A stretch of DNA of 64,000 nucleotides, from NCBI GenBank assembly GCA_030848705.1, contig CM061243.1, positions 116,026,674-116,090,673 of the forward strand. Reading direction: 5' to 3'. The position numbers were made by a program, and so were the translations under genes. The notes beneath the pieces were generated by a model. It was not told the origin of the DNA, ran no database searches, and saw only the letters and a program-made list of their open reading frames with translations. Position 1 is the first letter of the stretch, and every line of letters starts with the position of its first letter. Of this stretch, positions 23,118 through 35,366 are shown piece after piece. The stretch comes from Heracleum sosnowskyi (lineage: Eukaryota > Streptophyta > Magnoliopsida > Apiales > Apiaceae).

Positions 23118-23657
23118 TGTTGCCCAGTAATAAACAATTGTAGAAGGGGGGTTGAATACAATTGTATAAGATTCTCGACAGTTTAATATGTAAAACACAA
23201 ATATGAATAATAACAATTTTATTATTACTGATATAAAAATGTTACAAAACTCTCTCAAGAAATTCTGTGTTCTTGAGAGCTACTAGGTTACAAAATACTC
23301 GTGTATATGATCAAATAAATCGAAACCTAAACTGTGTTTATATACTACACAGCTTCTCTATCAATTACATGATAAGTCCTAATCAATTACAAAGATTGAA
23401 ACCTATCCTAAATTGATAGCTTCATTCCTATTAACTAGGAACCGACAAAATAAACTTCCTTATTTAACTAGACTCCTAATATAACTCGAAGTAGGAATCC
23501 TGATCAGCTTCCAGTCCTGATGATCAATCTTGACCATAGTCCTGATATACATCCTGATGATAATCCTGATACTGACGCTTGAGCAAATACTGATGACGTC
23601 AGCAATCCTGATCAGTTTGAGTCTAGATCCTGACGATCATTGAATCCTAATCTAACA
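23118..23657 (-). repeat. 3' LTR of the SIRE-like copia, 540 bp
   Basis: Plus-strand reading starts TGTTGCCCAG and ends TCTAACA. The first 320 bases match 45079-45437. The last 150 bases are rich in ATCCTGAT. Confidence 0.9.
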
Positions 23658-23659
23658 AT

Positions 23660-23669
23660 CTCCCCCAAT
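23660..23669 (-). promoter_or_regulatory. polypurine tract
   Basis: Minus-strand ATTGGGGGAG two bases before the 3' LTR; primes plus-strand DNA synthesis in LTR retroelements. Confidence 0.8.
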
Positions 23670-23863
23670 CTCATACTTTGTAGAATAAAGTATAGATTCC
23701 TAGATTCAATGATGTCAAAAATATATTTACAAAATGTACAAGAATTTTACAGTAGCAACTTATCTGTTTAAATTCTTTGATAGAACAGATTCATCTTCAA
23801 GAAGTTGGATAACAAATTTTATTCTTTTTCTTCAAGAATTTGAATCAGTCTTTCCTTAAGATT

Positions 23864-26800
23864 TCAGAGCTCTTCATCTTCCTCATCAATCTGGTAGATA
23901 GCTGCTCTGAGATTCTGAATGGAGCTTCTCTGTAGACTATGATCTTCAACTAGGAGGTAAGCAATTTCCTTCCCATCAGGATTAAAAGTCAGTTGCTTCA
24001 TGCCAAAAGACATTTCTTTAACAGCAGTGCCTCTTTGCATTTCCACATCATGATCTTTTAGATTTAGATACATGGGAGTATAATTACCATTGTAATTCTT
24101 TCCTTCATCATATCTTCTCCTTATTGTTGCCAGAATCATATCACTCCATTCCTTGCACACTTTATTCTTCCATTTCAGCAAATAATGAACATATTTCAGT
24201 TCCTTTGAAGTTTTCACCAATAGTTCTTGAATGGATAGAATCTTCACAGAACCATCTTTCATGAAGTAAAGAAGCTTTTCTTTCTTTTCAGAACCATCAT
24301 GACAATCTATTATTATATCAACAGATAATAAATTGTTCAGGTTTTCAGAAGTTAAAATACCTCCAATTTCAGTCAAGGCATAAGGATCAATATGAGGTGT
24401 ATTCAGATATTCAGCATCCCTGTGTCCAATACCTCCTCTTGAATTGTGAGTCATTTGCCTTAGATTTGAGAACATCTGCAACCAGAGTGCTTTTGAACTA
24501 AAAGAATCAAAAAAATCAGCAACACTAGAAGCATCTATTATAATTCCTCCTGACTGAAACTTGATAGGTTTATCACACCTAAGTGTGTCAATGTGTTTCC
24601 ACTTCTTATCTTTCTCCTTCTCAAGAACATAGCTCTTCTCTAGCTTGTGTTGTTGTCTTCTTGAATTTCTCCACAACAATCTGTTTGAATGTTTAAGCTT
24701 TTGTACATAGAGATTGAGATCTCTAGCTGTTGTTCTTGTAATTTCTTTTCTTCTGACTTCTTCTTCTTCATCAACTTCATGATTGTGAGAATCAACCACA
24801 GTAGTTAACATTAACAGATCAAGCTCTTGCAGAATTTCAGAATCATCAGGACCTTGAGCAATGTCAGGATTTGAGTATGAAATTTGAGTTGTATTGCTAA
24901 TGAGTGTTGATTGTTTTGGTCTTCTTCTCAGTTCAGGTTCTTCTGCAATAAATCCATCATCACCATAAGTAGTCCTATAAGGAACTACTGAAGTTTGAAT
25001 AGGTTCAGGAATTTCTTCTATTTTTGTAATTCTAGACCTTGTTTGTCTAGGCAATGATTGATTTGATGAGCCTCTTCTACCTCTTCTAGCACCTCTCCTA
25101 CCTCTGCCTCCTCTACCTCTAGCAGGATCAGGATTATTAAAACTCTCCATCATATCTCTCTGTTGATTTAAGAATTCTTCTTGTGAGAGATCAGGATATT
25201 CTTCACTTGCTGTAGAGAGTGCTTTCCTTGCAAACAATTGTTGAACTCTCTTATCAGTGTGATAAAGAGTAACAACATTTCCATCTCTTGTTTTGAACTT
25301 CTGGAATAAATTGGATGCATCTTCAGGATTATCAATAAGTACATCTCCATCTCCTTCAGGAATTGTGGCAAGAATTTGTCCATGACCAGGCATCAGGATT
25401 TGATCATTCATCAGGATTTGTTCTTCCGTCAGGATCTGAGAATGCACCAGAGTCCTTATTGTCTTGATTCCAGAATCAGAAAGATGAGTTGACTGTGTTG
25501 TTTGACTTTGAGAAGTTTGAATTGTAGACTTCACAACACCAGCATCAAAGGTTTCTCCTTGTAGAACTTTGTCACCACCATCATTTCCAGTTTGATCATC
25601 ATCATCATTATTCCTCAATACTAGATCAGGTGTACATTTTGTCTGACTTACCTTCTCCCCCTTTTTGACATCAGTATTTGACAATAAATTCAAAATTAAG
25701 GCAAGAGAGGTTTGAATATCAGTTACCTTAGAATCAAGAGAATCAATTATGTTGTTGATTGAGGACTAGTCAGCAATGATTGAATTAACCTTGGATTCCA
25801 CTATTCTTAGTTGAAGAGCAGTAGGCACCTTCGTGAAGTTATTAGATATATCAGTCCTAACCAAATCTGTTGTAGCTTTGACAGAATCAATCTCATTTTT
25901 TAGGCTTTTGGATAACAGAGTAGTAGCCTTCAAATGATTCTTCAAGTCTTCATTCTCTATTAATTTCACTGCATCATAAACATGATCCAAAGCATATGGA
26001 TAGCTAACAGATTCAACAGATCTGTACCATGAATTGTTCCATTCATATTGTCGAAGTGCCTCAGCAGGATCCATCTTAGAAGGAACGGAAAAGTCTTGTC
26101 TCAAGTCTTTTCCAGTATTAGCCTTGCCAGTCATGAAGGTGCTTGATGAACCAAAGTTGGTTCCAAGACTAAATTTAATAACTCTGGAAAGCTGATACTT
26201 CTCTTCTTGAATCAGAATGAAGAGTAACATCAGGATCAGGAATAGCAATACCTTTAAGTTATCCTGGGATGCTGTGATAGAATCTGTCATTGGTCTTGAG
26301 CTTAGTGGCTGTATCAGGATTGGCTCAGCATCAGGAGCACCACTAGCGTCAGGAACAACATTATCAGGATTTGATTGGCATGCATCAGTATTTGTTACCA
26401 ATGGTTCTTGTGGAGCCTGAGGTTCAGAAGCTACTTTAACACTTTGAGTTAAAGGTTCTTGTGTACTTCCCTCAATGACAGTGTCCTCGACCAATCTTTC
26501 ATCTATACCAGAAACTCCTTGAGCATTGTCAAGAAATTTCTCAGAAGCTGTAATGTTGCCTGCATCTTCACATTGAGAAGATGGTTCTTGTGTGGCTGGA
26601 ATTGAAGTATATGCATTTTCCCTTTGAGAAAATGGTTCTTGTGTGACCATTCCACTTGCTATGCCTTCACTCAAACTTTGATTGAGTGGTTCTTGCGGGG
26701 CAGGATCATCAGTAGTTGTTGAATCACATTGAGATTCAGGTTCTTGTGGGCTTGATCCTTTCAGCTTCTTTTGTCTCTTAAAAACTTTCTCTTCTACCTT

Positions 26801-28227
26801 CCTTTTCTTCTCCATAGGATGTGAAAACCCAAGCTTGGAAGCAGTTTCAGCAACCTTCTCCCATGAAATTTCAACAATCTTTGCAGGTGGAGAGGCCTTT
26901 GCTAGAGAGTCTGAGATAGAGACTAATTTTGGTTGTACATCAGGAATACCAACATCAAGATTTGCTTGAGCATCAGGATTAGATGACTCATCAGGATTTG
27001 ATGTCTGAATATCAGTATCCTTCATTTGTACCATCAAAGGAATATGATACCTGATTTTTGATAATTTCCGTTTCTTTTGTGGCTTTGTAGAGAGCACGGC
27101 TTCAGTAGTAGTATCAGCAACTTCCTTGATTATCTCCAACTTGGAGGAGATAGGCATATCATCCTCAGAATCACTTTCATCTCTTAAGATTAACTTTCTT
27201 TTCACTGGAACATCCTCAACAACCTTGTCAGGAACAGTCTTTGCATCCTTCTGCACCAGGACCCCTTGTACACCCCCTTGTTTCTTCTTTTAAGTGAGTG
27301 GTGTAGAGGAAAAATCCTTTGAACCTGATTGTCTTCCAGACACATCAGTTCTAGCTGATTTCTTAGTTTTTACAACTAAAGTCTTTTGAGAGACAATAGA
27401 GGTGGCTGTTGACTGTTTAGACTGTTTGGGATGAATGCTTGGGTCAGGAACAAGGTGTGATTGGCCTTGCCCCATAACATTAGAAATTAAACCATAACAA
27501 GTAGGCATTTTCAGATGTAAGAAAAGTCTGACCTCATCAGGAATAAAGGCATTGCCTATAAAACCATTTCCCTTATCACAATTGACTAAGGACTTCAAGT
27601 TGTTCTCTGTAATTCTACAAATAGGTAGAACCACATCATCCTCAAAAGTAACACCAGAACATAAGTGATTAAATATTAATTGGAAAAATCTAATAAAACA
27701 GACATAGCCTAATTTATCAGCTTTTCTATCACTTAAAGCTTCAACACAAAACTACCATAATCAAAAACTTTAGAATAGATAAGAGAGTACCCAATCTTGA
27801 GTGATCCTGATGGCAGAGCATCAAAATTAGTTGTCTTATTCAGGAAGCATCTGTCGAGTGTGTCAAAGAAATAATTCCACTCTCTTTTGAGCTTTGTCCT
27901 GAAGAGGCTTCCATACCTCTTTACCTCACCATTGTATCCCAATTTTGTGACAAACTCAAAAATGATAGAGTCTGAAACATTATAAGGAACTTGGTCACCC
28001 AGAATTGGCAAATGCAGTGCCTCTTCAACAATAGCAGGCGTGACATGATGAGTTACTCCATTGCATTCAAACTGCATCAAAACAGTTCCTGTAGAGCTTT
28101 TACCGAAAACAACTGTGTTCCAGACCTGCATCACAGACTTAAGAGAAACACTCACAGGCTCTGTTAAAGCATACTTCAATGGGCTTGAAGTAAGAAAATC
28201 CTGGATTATATGGAACTCGGTAGGCAA
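23864..28227 (-). pseudogene. extra 3' ORF (ORF3) of the SIRE-like copia
   Basis: About 1,450 codons between RNase H and the 3' LTR, with no pol motif. Parts: N-terminal globular region (28227-27733, with NTVVFGKSSTG, EEALHLPILGD and REWNYFFDTLDRCFLNK); a long Ser/Pro/Gln-rich middle with repeated QEP and NPD motifs; a basic RGG-type patch (about 25110-25060, RGRGGRGRRGARRGRRG); a charged, probably coiled-coil stretch (LKHSNRLLWRNSRRQQHKLE); and a conserved-looking C-terminus (RSSIQNLRAAIYQIDEED). SIRE-group elements carry a poorly understood 'env-like' ORF here. This one shows no convincing signal peptide or membrane anchor. It is broken by a frameshift near 27745 and in-frame stops at 27290 (TAA) and 25766 (TAG). 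Function unknown. Confidence 0.75.
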
Positions 28228-28714
28228 TTCCTGATGGTCTAGAATATCTATAAAATTATTAGTAGCAAAAGTAACGCCATTACAACAGTATCAAAAACTT
28301 GAGAATTGAGATTTAGAAATTAGGGTTCTTGAGCACAGAGAAAGAAGAAGATGAAAAACTGATGATGAGAGAGTAATCAGGAATTTAGAAAATCAAATGT
28401 ATTTTGTTAAAACAAAATATTACTCTCTATGACAGGTGGCAAAATATGATTTGTGCACAAATAATTAGTGGACCAGATTACGTGTGTAATTAAACATAAC
28501 TGCACCGCTTTTTATGTGTATCTATATGTATATATAACAGTGCAACATACGCGCGCATACAATTGTCCAACTAAAACTCAAACGTTTCTCATCAGATACT
28601 GACGAAAAATCAGGCACAAATTAAGTAATGAAATACTGACCTGTCCATCAGGATTGACCAGTTGACTTCCTGTCAGGATTTTGTCCTATCAGGATTTGAT
28701 CAAAATTACATACC
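28228..28714. other. spacer between RNase H and ORF3 of the copia
   Basis: Non-coding leader of ORF3. It contains ATGTGTATCTATATGTATATATAACAG-like AT-rich sequence and several ATCAGGAT repeats near 28650-28700. No promoter can be assigned with confidence. Confidence 0.5.
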
Positions 28715-30020
28715 TTACTGAATGACCATCAGGATTTGACAGTCATCAGGATTTCCTCTCTGTAGCTTTTCTAAAAAATTCTCAATATACATCATTCCAA
28801 GTTCATTCACCAATTTATTGATAGTAGCTTCAGGAAGTGGCTTGGTGAATATATCAGCTAGTTGTTGATTAGTAGGAACAAAATGAAGTTCAATTGTTCC
28901 TTCCAGAACCTGTTCTCTTATGAAGTGATATCTAATACTGATGTGTTGAGTAAGAGAATGCTGAACTGGATTTCCTGTCATTGCAATAGCACTTTGGTTA
29001 TCACAGTAAATAGGAATTTTAGAGTATGATAGGGCATAATCTAATAGCTGATTTCTCATCCACATTATCTGAGCACAGCAACTTCCTGCAGCAATGTACT
29101 CAGCTTCTGCCGTTGATGTTGAGATAGACTTTTGCTTTTTACTGAACCAAGAAACTAGTCTACCACCCAAAAACTGACAGCTTCCTGAAGTACTTTTCCT
29201 GTCTATCTTACACCCTGCAAAATCAGCATCTGAATAACCACACAACCCAAAATCTGATTCCCTTGCATACCAAAGACCAAGTGAAGGAGTGCCTTTGAGA
29301 TATCTGAACTAAAACCAAATCCTTACCATGATTCAAATAGAATAAAGTTTTATCAATAGTACCTCTTTTGAATCCACTTTCCAGTAAAAATTGAGCTAGT
29401 GTTTCATACTATGCTCTTGGAGCTTGCTTTAGTCCATAAAGTGCCTTATCCAATCTATATACATGATTTGGATACTTTGGATCAATGAAACCAGGAGGTT
29501 GTTCAACATAAACTTCTTCCTCCAGTTCACCATTTAAGAAAGCACTTTTAACATCCATCTGGAAAACCTTGAATTTCTTGTGAGCTGCATAATCTAGAAA
29601 GATCCTGATGGCTTCTAGCCTTGCAACAGGAGCAAAAGTTTCATCATAATCAATTCCTTCTTGTTGAGAATACCCCTTTGCAACTAGCCTTGCTTTGTTT
29701 CTGATAATTACACCATCTGAATCAGTCTTATTCTTGAAAATCCATTTAGTACCAACAATGGACCTGTTCTTTGGTCTTGGCACTAGTTTCCAGACTTCAT
29801 TCCTTTCAAATTCATTCAATTCTTCTTGCATTATAGTAACCCAATCAGCATCTTTGAGTGCATCTTCAACTTTCTTAGGTTCCTCCTTGGATAGAAAGTT
29901 ATGATATAGACATTCATTTTGAGTTGCACATCTTGTCTGAACACCTGCATCAGGATCCCCAATTATCAAATCAGGAGTATGACTTGCAGTCCATTTCCTT
30001 GCTGGTGGTAAATCAGTCAT
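28715..30020 (-). pseudogene. SIRE-like copia RT and RNase H, catalytic core deleted
   Basis: RVT_2 N-terminal half (WKLVPRPKNRS, KARLVAKGYSQQEGIDY, MDVKSAFLNGELEEEVYV, ALYGLKQAPRA), then TAG (from TGG) at 29406-29408. The frame continues to DLVLVQI at about 29310 and jumps straight to the RNase H approach (TPSLGLWYARESDF, GYSDADFAG). The segment that should contain the YVDD site and the rest of the palm, roughly 150-200 residues, is absent. RNase H is otherwise good (STAEAEYIAA, YCDNQSAIAM, HISIRYHFIREQV) and ends GNPDDCQILMVIQ. No enzyme activity is possible. Confidence 0.9.
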
Positions 30021-31174
30021 TGAAGTAGATGATCCCCTGGATTGGTGTTATCTTGATTAGAAGAATTTGCTTCAAAAGAAGCTCCCCCTGAATTAATGTT
30101 ATCACCTCCTGATGAATTATCAGGATTATCACTGGAATCAGTATCTGAAGAATTTTGTTCTGATTATTGAGTAGACTCAGACTCTGTAGCAGTTTGTTGT
30201 TGCTCCCCCTCAACATTTGCAGTACTAGATGTATCACCATTATTTGTATCATCAGTATTAGCACCATCAGTATTTGGTGCTTCATTAGGATTTGATGAGT
30301 CATCGGGATTTGGTGACCCATTAGTATCTGATGAATTGTCAGTATCTGATTCTTGTTCTTCAGGATCCTTGGTAGCTTCATTTTCAAAAATCAATCTATC
30401 ATGAGAGTCTTCATTGATTCCAGTTATCTTCTTATCATCAAAAGATACATGTATTGACTCCATGACAGTTCTTGTTCTCAAATTGAAAACTCTAAAGGCT
30501 CTTGATGCAGGATAGCCTATGAAAATTCCCTCATCAGCCTTTGTTTCAAATTTCCCTAGTTGTTCAGGATGAGTTCTGAGATCAAAACATTTACAGCCAA
30601 ACACATGCAGATGCTTCAAACTAGGTTTCTTCTCCTTGAGCATTTGATAGGGAGTTACACCATGTCTGTTTATCAATGTGAGATTTTGAGTATAGCATGC
30701 TGTATTGACTGCTTCTGCCCAGAAATATGTAGGTAATTTTGCTTCTTCCAACATAGTTCTGCCAGCTTCAATAAGAGTTCTATTTTTCCTTTCAACTACT
30801 CCATTTTGCTAGGGTGTGCCAGGAGCAGAGAATTGTTGAATTATTCCTTTTTATTTGCAGAACTCTTCTATATTTGAATTCTTGAATTGATCAGTTCCAT
30901 TATCACTTCTTAGAATCCTGAATTTGTACTTTGTGCTTGTTTCAATCATTCTCACATGATCCAACAGTATTTCAGGAGCCTAATCTTTTATGTGCATAAA
31001 GTACACCCAGGTGAATCTAGAATATTCATCAACAATTACAAGAGTGTACCTTTTCTTACTGATGGACATTATGTTGACTGGTCCAAATAGATCAAGATGC
31101 AGCATGTGATATGGTTCTTCAATAGAGGATTCAGATTTACTCTTGAAAGATGTCCTTCTCTATTTAGCCTTTTG
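30021..31174 (-). pseudogene. SIRE-like copia integrase, degenerate
   Basis: Integrase motifs are all traceable: HLDLFGPVNIM, the second Asp in LRSDNGTD, and VERKNRTLIEAGRTML with the catalytic Glu. The frame has at least four stops between 31175 and 30800, e.g. within MHIKD*APEI and FCK*KGII. From 30754 it is open to 30164 (FWAEAVNTACY, HVFGCKCFDLRTHPEQLGK, the usual C-terminal region) and ends in a linker rich in NPD/NTD repeats with a stop at 30164. A frameshift then separates it from RT. Confidence 0.85.
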
Positions 31175-31711
31175 TCATGCATCACAGAGTCCATCAGGAG
31201 TATACAAAGCTTTAGGCAATCCTCTAACTAAATCTTTCTTAACCAACTCATTGATATTGCTGAAGTTGAGATGAGAAAGCTTCTTGTGCCAATTCCAACT
31301 TTCATCTACTGATGCTTTACTGATGAGACAAGTAGGAGAGCCATCAGTATTTGATTGAATGTTGGCTTCATATATGTTACCATGCCTGTAGCCAGTCAAT
31401 ACTGTCTTTCCTGATTCTTTGCTGACTACTTCACAATGAGTGGAATAGAAGTGGACATGATAACCTCTGTCAGTGATTTGACTAATACTCAACAAGTTGT
31501 GTTTTAGTCCCCTCACTAGAGCTACTTTTTAAATGATGACATTGCCAATGATTATATTGCCATATCCCAAAGTTTGTCCAATGTTGCCATCTCCATAAGA
31601 CACAGTTGGGCCAACTTTTTCCTTATATTCTGATAACAGGGCTTTGTTTCCAGTCATATGCACAGAACATCCACTATCCATGACTAACACATTTTTCTTT
31701 TTACCCTGCAA
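31175..31711 (-). pseudogene. SIRE-like copia protease and pre-integrase
   Basis: Protease active site VLVMDSGCSVHMTG (about 31690-31645), with the catalytic D-S-G intact, followed by SYGDGNIGQTLGYG. A TAA at 31529 interrupts; the pre-integrase domain follows (LRSL-like GLKHNLLSISQ, then WNWHKKLSHLNF) with the first half of the HHCC finger. The frame ends at 31175 just after LCDA. Gag lies upstream in the same orientation. Confidence 0.85.
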
Positions 31712-31763
31712 TCAGAATAACAAATCACTAGTTAGAATATTTAGGAACCCACACTTGTTGGGT

Positions 31764-32815
31764 TCATTTTTCATGCATTTTATTAACTTTAGCAACATAA
31801 GACTTTTTGACTTTAGCAGTCCTGACAGGATTAACTCCATCAGGATTTGCTTTGTCAGTATTAGTATTAACAAATGCATGCTTCACATTCTTAATGATAC
31901 CAGAATTTGTATTTTTATTAAACTTGGGTAAAGGATCATAAAAGTTATAATACAAACTATGGTATTCTTCACAAGTATAAATAGAATGCCATTTACTGCC
32001 ACAATGAAAACAAGACTTCTGTGGTTTATAAAATACTGATCTACTCTTAATAACAGACTTAGGAATTTCAGTTACTTTCTTTTTACTCTTCTTGCAATCA
32101 ATAGCAAGATGATTAGAGTTACCACAATTATAACAACATTTTCTAGGTGCATTTGGGATAAACTGATAATTATTCTCTTTATTAATCCCAACTTTACCAT
32201 TCCTGTTTCTCTTGACAGTAAGTGTCTTTTTTAAACCAGTTACATCACATACTTTATCTCTAAGTTGTTTCTGAGACAATAAACCTATATTTTTCTTTTC
32301 AATTTTCTCGACATGTTTAGACTTCACATAAGAAACTGAGTTATGAGAAGTAGATCCCTTTTCAAAAGTAGAATTGGGATCATTACCAAAAACAAATTTA
32401 ACAGGCTTAATCTTTGATTTGGTCTTGTCTGTAAAATGTCTGTAAGTCATTGGATTTACTGTCTCATTAATAACAACTTTCTCCTTCAATTTCTTATCTT
32501 TATCTGACTTAAAACCTAGACACTCTTTCCAATTCTTAGAAGTATTGATTTCATGAAATTTCCTTCCAGAATCTGTCCAGGTTCTAATTTTCTCTTTAGC
32601 ATCTTCAAGCTCTTTTTCAAGTGCAGTACATTTAATTTTCATCTCTGAATACATGTGTTTAGCATTGTCACATTCTATCTGTACTTTTTGCATATGAGAA
32701 AATTTAGCTTCTAGATGCACAATCCTTTTCTTAAGTTCAGACATCTCAGATGATATCCTAGTATTCTCAGCGGTTTGACTTCTAAAGCTAATATGCAAAG
32801 ACTTTAAAAAACGTC
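31764..32815 (-). pseudogene. SIRE-like copia gag, C-terminal part (left of CACTA-A)
   Basis: Coiled-coil-like segment (SEMSELKKRIVHLEAKF, residues shortly after the CACTA junction) followed by a Lys-rich region and two CCHC zinc knuckles, CYNCGNSNHLAIDC and CFHCGSKWHSIYTC, both complete. The open frame runs into CACTA-A at 32815/32819, so residues upstream of VRRFLKSLH belong to the transposon. It rejoins the gag piece at 36935. Confidence 0.85.
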
Positions 32816-33119
32816 TTACACTACACCATAGATTGGCTATTGCAACGACCATTGAAAAAATTGTTTTAAAATCGTTGCTATTCAGTGACAAGTTTTGCCA
32901 AATTTAGACATATTGTTATGTTTTTTAAAATTTTTGCAATTAAATATAACTTATGCGAAATTTGAATTATATTGCAATGAAAATATAAAAACGTTACCAT
33001 AACTTCAAAATTTTGGGGGCAAGTTTGGCGGGCTTGGCAAATTTTTTTGCCTGGGCTTTCTAAACCAAGCGCTTGACTAAAACATTTGACTAAAAAAAAC
33101 ACAAACACAGACATAACAT

Positions 33120-33587
33120 ACAACAGAGAGAGAGAGATAAGGATAAGGCGAGACAGAGACAGAGAGACAAGTCACGAGAGAACTCAAAATTGACTCAATC
33201 TCGAAGATTCAAGCTCTCGAAGAAAACTCATGCTCGGAAAAGGTATCTTCATTCCCCAAATCAATTTTAAAATATGCTTTTAGATGAATTTTGCATATAT
33301 CAATTAGAGTTTATTTGTTAATTTGGGTTTTTTACATCGATTTGTAAGGCTATTTTTTTGTTCTTTTATGTTAAATAAGTTTTTACACTGAGATTTTGTT
33401 TAAGTTGATTTTTAAAATTGGGGGTTCCAATTTAATTTTGTTAATCAGGAGTTTTAAATTGTAATTTTGCTATTAGCTTGTGTTCCGTGTTAGTTTGTGT
33501 TTTAAATTATAATTTTGCTATTAGCTTGTGTTTCTTGTTAATCAGGATGTTCAGTAAAACAAATCTGAGATCATTCTATTGTTCCAG
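33120..33587 (+). other. leader-like segment before the FIE fragment in CACTA-A
   Basis: A GA-rich stretch (33122-33175), then GGAAAAG followed by GTATCTTCATT at about 33242, resembles a 5' exon and splice donor. It may have come with a captured promoter or first exon. No protein family is visible. Confidence 0.35.
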
Positions 33588-34534
33588 GTGTTTATAGCCT
33601 CAATACATACAAACTATGTTGACTGCAATAGGTGGCTTGGCGATTTTATAATGTCCAAGGTGCAATTCTACTTCTATTTCATTTTAAGAGTTCATAACTT
33701 TGAAGTTTGAGGGTACCAAGTAGGTTTTACATGTCATTACAGAGTGTTGACAATGAAATTATATTATGGGAGCCAATTATGAAAGATCAGTCACCAGGGG
33801 AGGTTAGATGCTTGTAATCATTATTTTCTTTTTTATTGTAGCAGAAGTGAATCCATTTGACATTTACAGGATAAATAAAATCTTTGCTGTAATAAATTCT
33901 TTTAGTTCATTCTGTGTAGGGTTCTGTTGACATCCTCCAGAAATACCCTGTCCAGAATGTGACATATGGTTTATCAAGTTTTCATGTGATTTCCATTACA
34001 ATGCTGCTGCTATAGGTCAATACTAAAATAAGTTTCTAAACTCGAATATTTTTCTTTTACATCTTTAAAACTCAGCAATATCAGAATTATTGAATATATA
34101 ACCTGTTTGCCAGGAAATAGAGAGGGGAAGATTTTTGTTTGGGAGTTGCAGTCTAGCCCCCCTATTCTCATTGCAAGGTTAATATAAAGTTATTATAGCT
34201 TCTTCAATATAGCATACATTTGAGAAACTTATTAAGTAGGCAACAAGTTTAGGTATCTGATAGCATACTTGTTATGTTATTGTCAGGTTGTCTCACATGG
34301 ACAATCAAAATCTCCTATTAGGCAGACTGCCATGTCCTTTGATGGAAGGTAAGTGATATGCATCTCCCTTGAACTGCGTGCTAAAATATTAGTGAGAAAT
34401 GAGTCCTATAAATGAATTTACATATCATCGTCTTAGGTCACTGTTAATTGTCTGCACTTGTTTATCTCACCACAATCCTCAACTGCTGTGAAGATGGAAC
34501 AATTTGGCATTGGGATGTAGTTGCAACTTCATAG
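33588..34534 (+). pseudogene. FIE: FIE (Polycomb WD40) gene, C-terminal half, captured
   Basis: FIE is the Esc/EED-type WD40 subunit of plant PRC2, which lays down H3K27me3. Exon-like blocks with proper GT...AG introns: 33588-33659 (TNYVDCNRWLGDFIMSK), 33743-33802 (SVDNEIILWEPIMKDQSPGE), 33920-34015 (SVDILQKYPV...FHYNAAAIG), 34114-34177 (NREGKIFVWELQSSPPILIA), 34287-34348 (LSHGQSKSPIRQTAMSFDG), and a last part to the stop at 34532-34534 (TILNCCEDGTIWHWD). One base is missing in the third exon (near 33950) and the start of the last exon is altered, so the frame is broken. The N-terminal WD repeats are absent. Retained introns mean capture as DNA, not from mRNA. The match is from memory of the family and is strong. 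Confidence 0.88.
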
Positions 34535-35366
34535 GCTCTCCTGGTATTACTTCGATATATTTAGAAATTTGTCATTACTATCAAAACATTTATATTGGTC
34601 ATGTTTTTTTAGTTTTTATTAGAGCACACTATTATCCCGTGTTTGTTAATTGGTAACGGTCATTGTGGAAGATTGAAGATCTGTATAGGAATAAATGTTT
34701 GTAACTTCAAATTATTTTGTGGATTTTTTTTTTAAATCTTTTGAAGATCAGGTGTCTGACAAAAGATTGTAATTTTGATATATTTGGTGTTAGAAGTTTG
34801 TGGTTTGGCTACTACATCTCAACTCAGTTTGTACTTCTAAAACTTAAACCAGCAGGGAAAGCTACTACCCGGGTTCTAAGGTAGTAAAGTTTAATAATTA
34901 CATACAAATTGATTACCTTATGTATTCAGGTAATAGATATGTAGAATATTAACAGTCTCCTCCAGAAATAATATATTCATGCTTTGACAAACTTTTATGC
35001 AAGTAATTATTTTTCAGTCATTTATATATTACTTTAGCAGAAATGTTTAGTTAAGTTCAAGTGTTCCTTGAATATACAAGAGTTACCTGTTTCATTTTTC
35101 TCTAGATTCTTTTCTGCTTAAATTCATTGTTTATAAGTGTTATTGCATTCTGCAGGTTTAAATTCTGTATTTTATTCAATTATGCACTTCTGTAGCTTTG
35201 TGCAACTACAGGTTATTATTTCTACGTGATTTTGAACAGCTTTCTGCTTTTTCTTTTTGTTATGTTTTTCTGCATTGAAACTGCTCCGCGTTTTTGCAAT
35301 CTGCTTTAAATTGCTTTGTTTTCTTGCAATCTGCTCAAGTTTTATAATCAGTTTCTTTAACTAGAC
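34535..35366. other. CACTA-A interior, no gene recognised
   Basis: T-rich intron-like sequence between the FIE fragment and the next coding-like piece. Confidence 0.45.

Noticed and set aside
26200..26260. Hydrophobic run LLFLILMLLFILI in ORF3 as a membrane anchor for an envelope-like protein
   Set aside because: The neighbouring frame reads AIPDPDVTLHSDS, with the PD motif typical of this element, so the hydrophobic run looks like a shifted reading rather than a real span.
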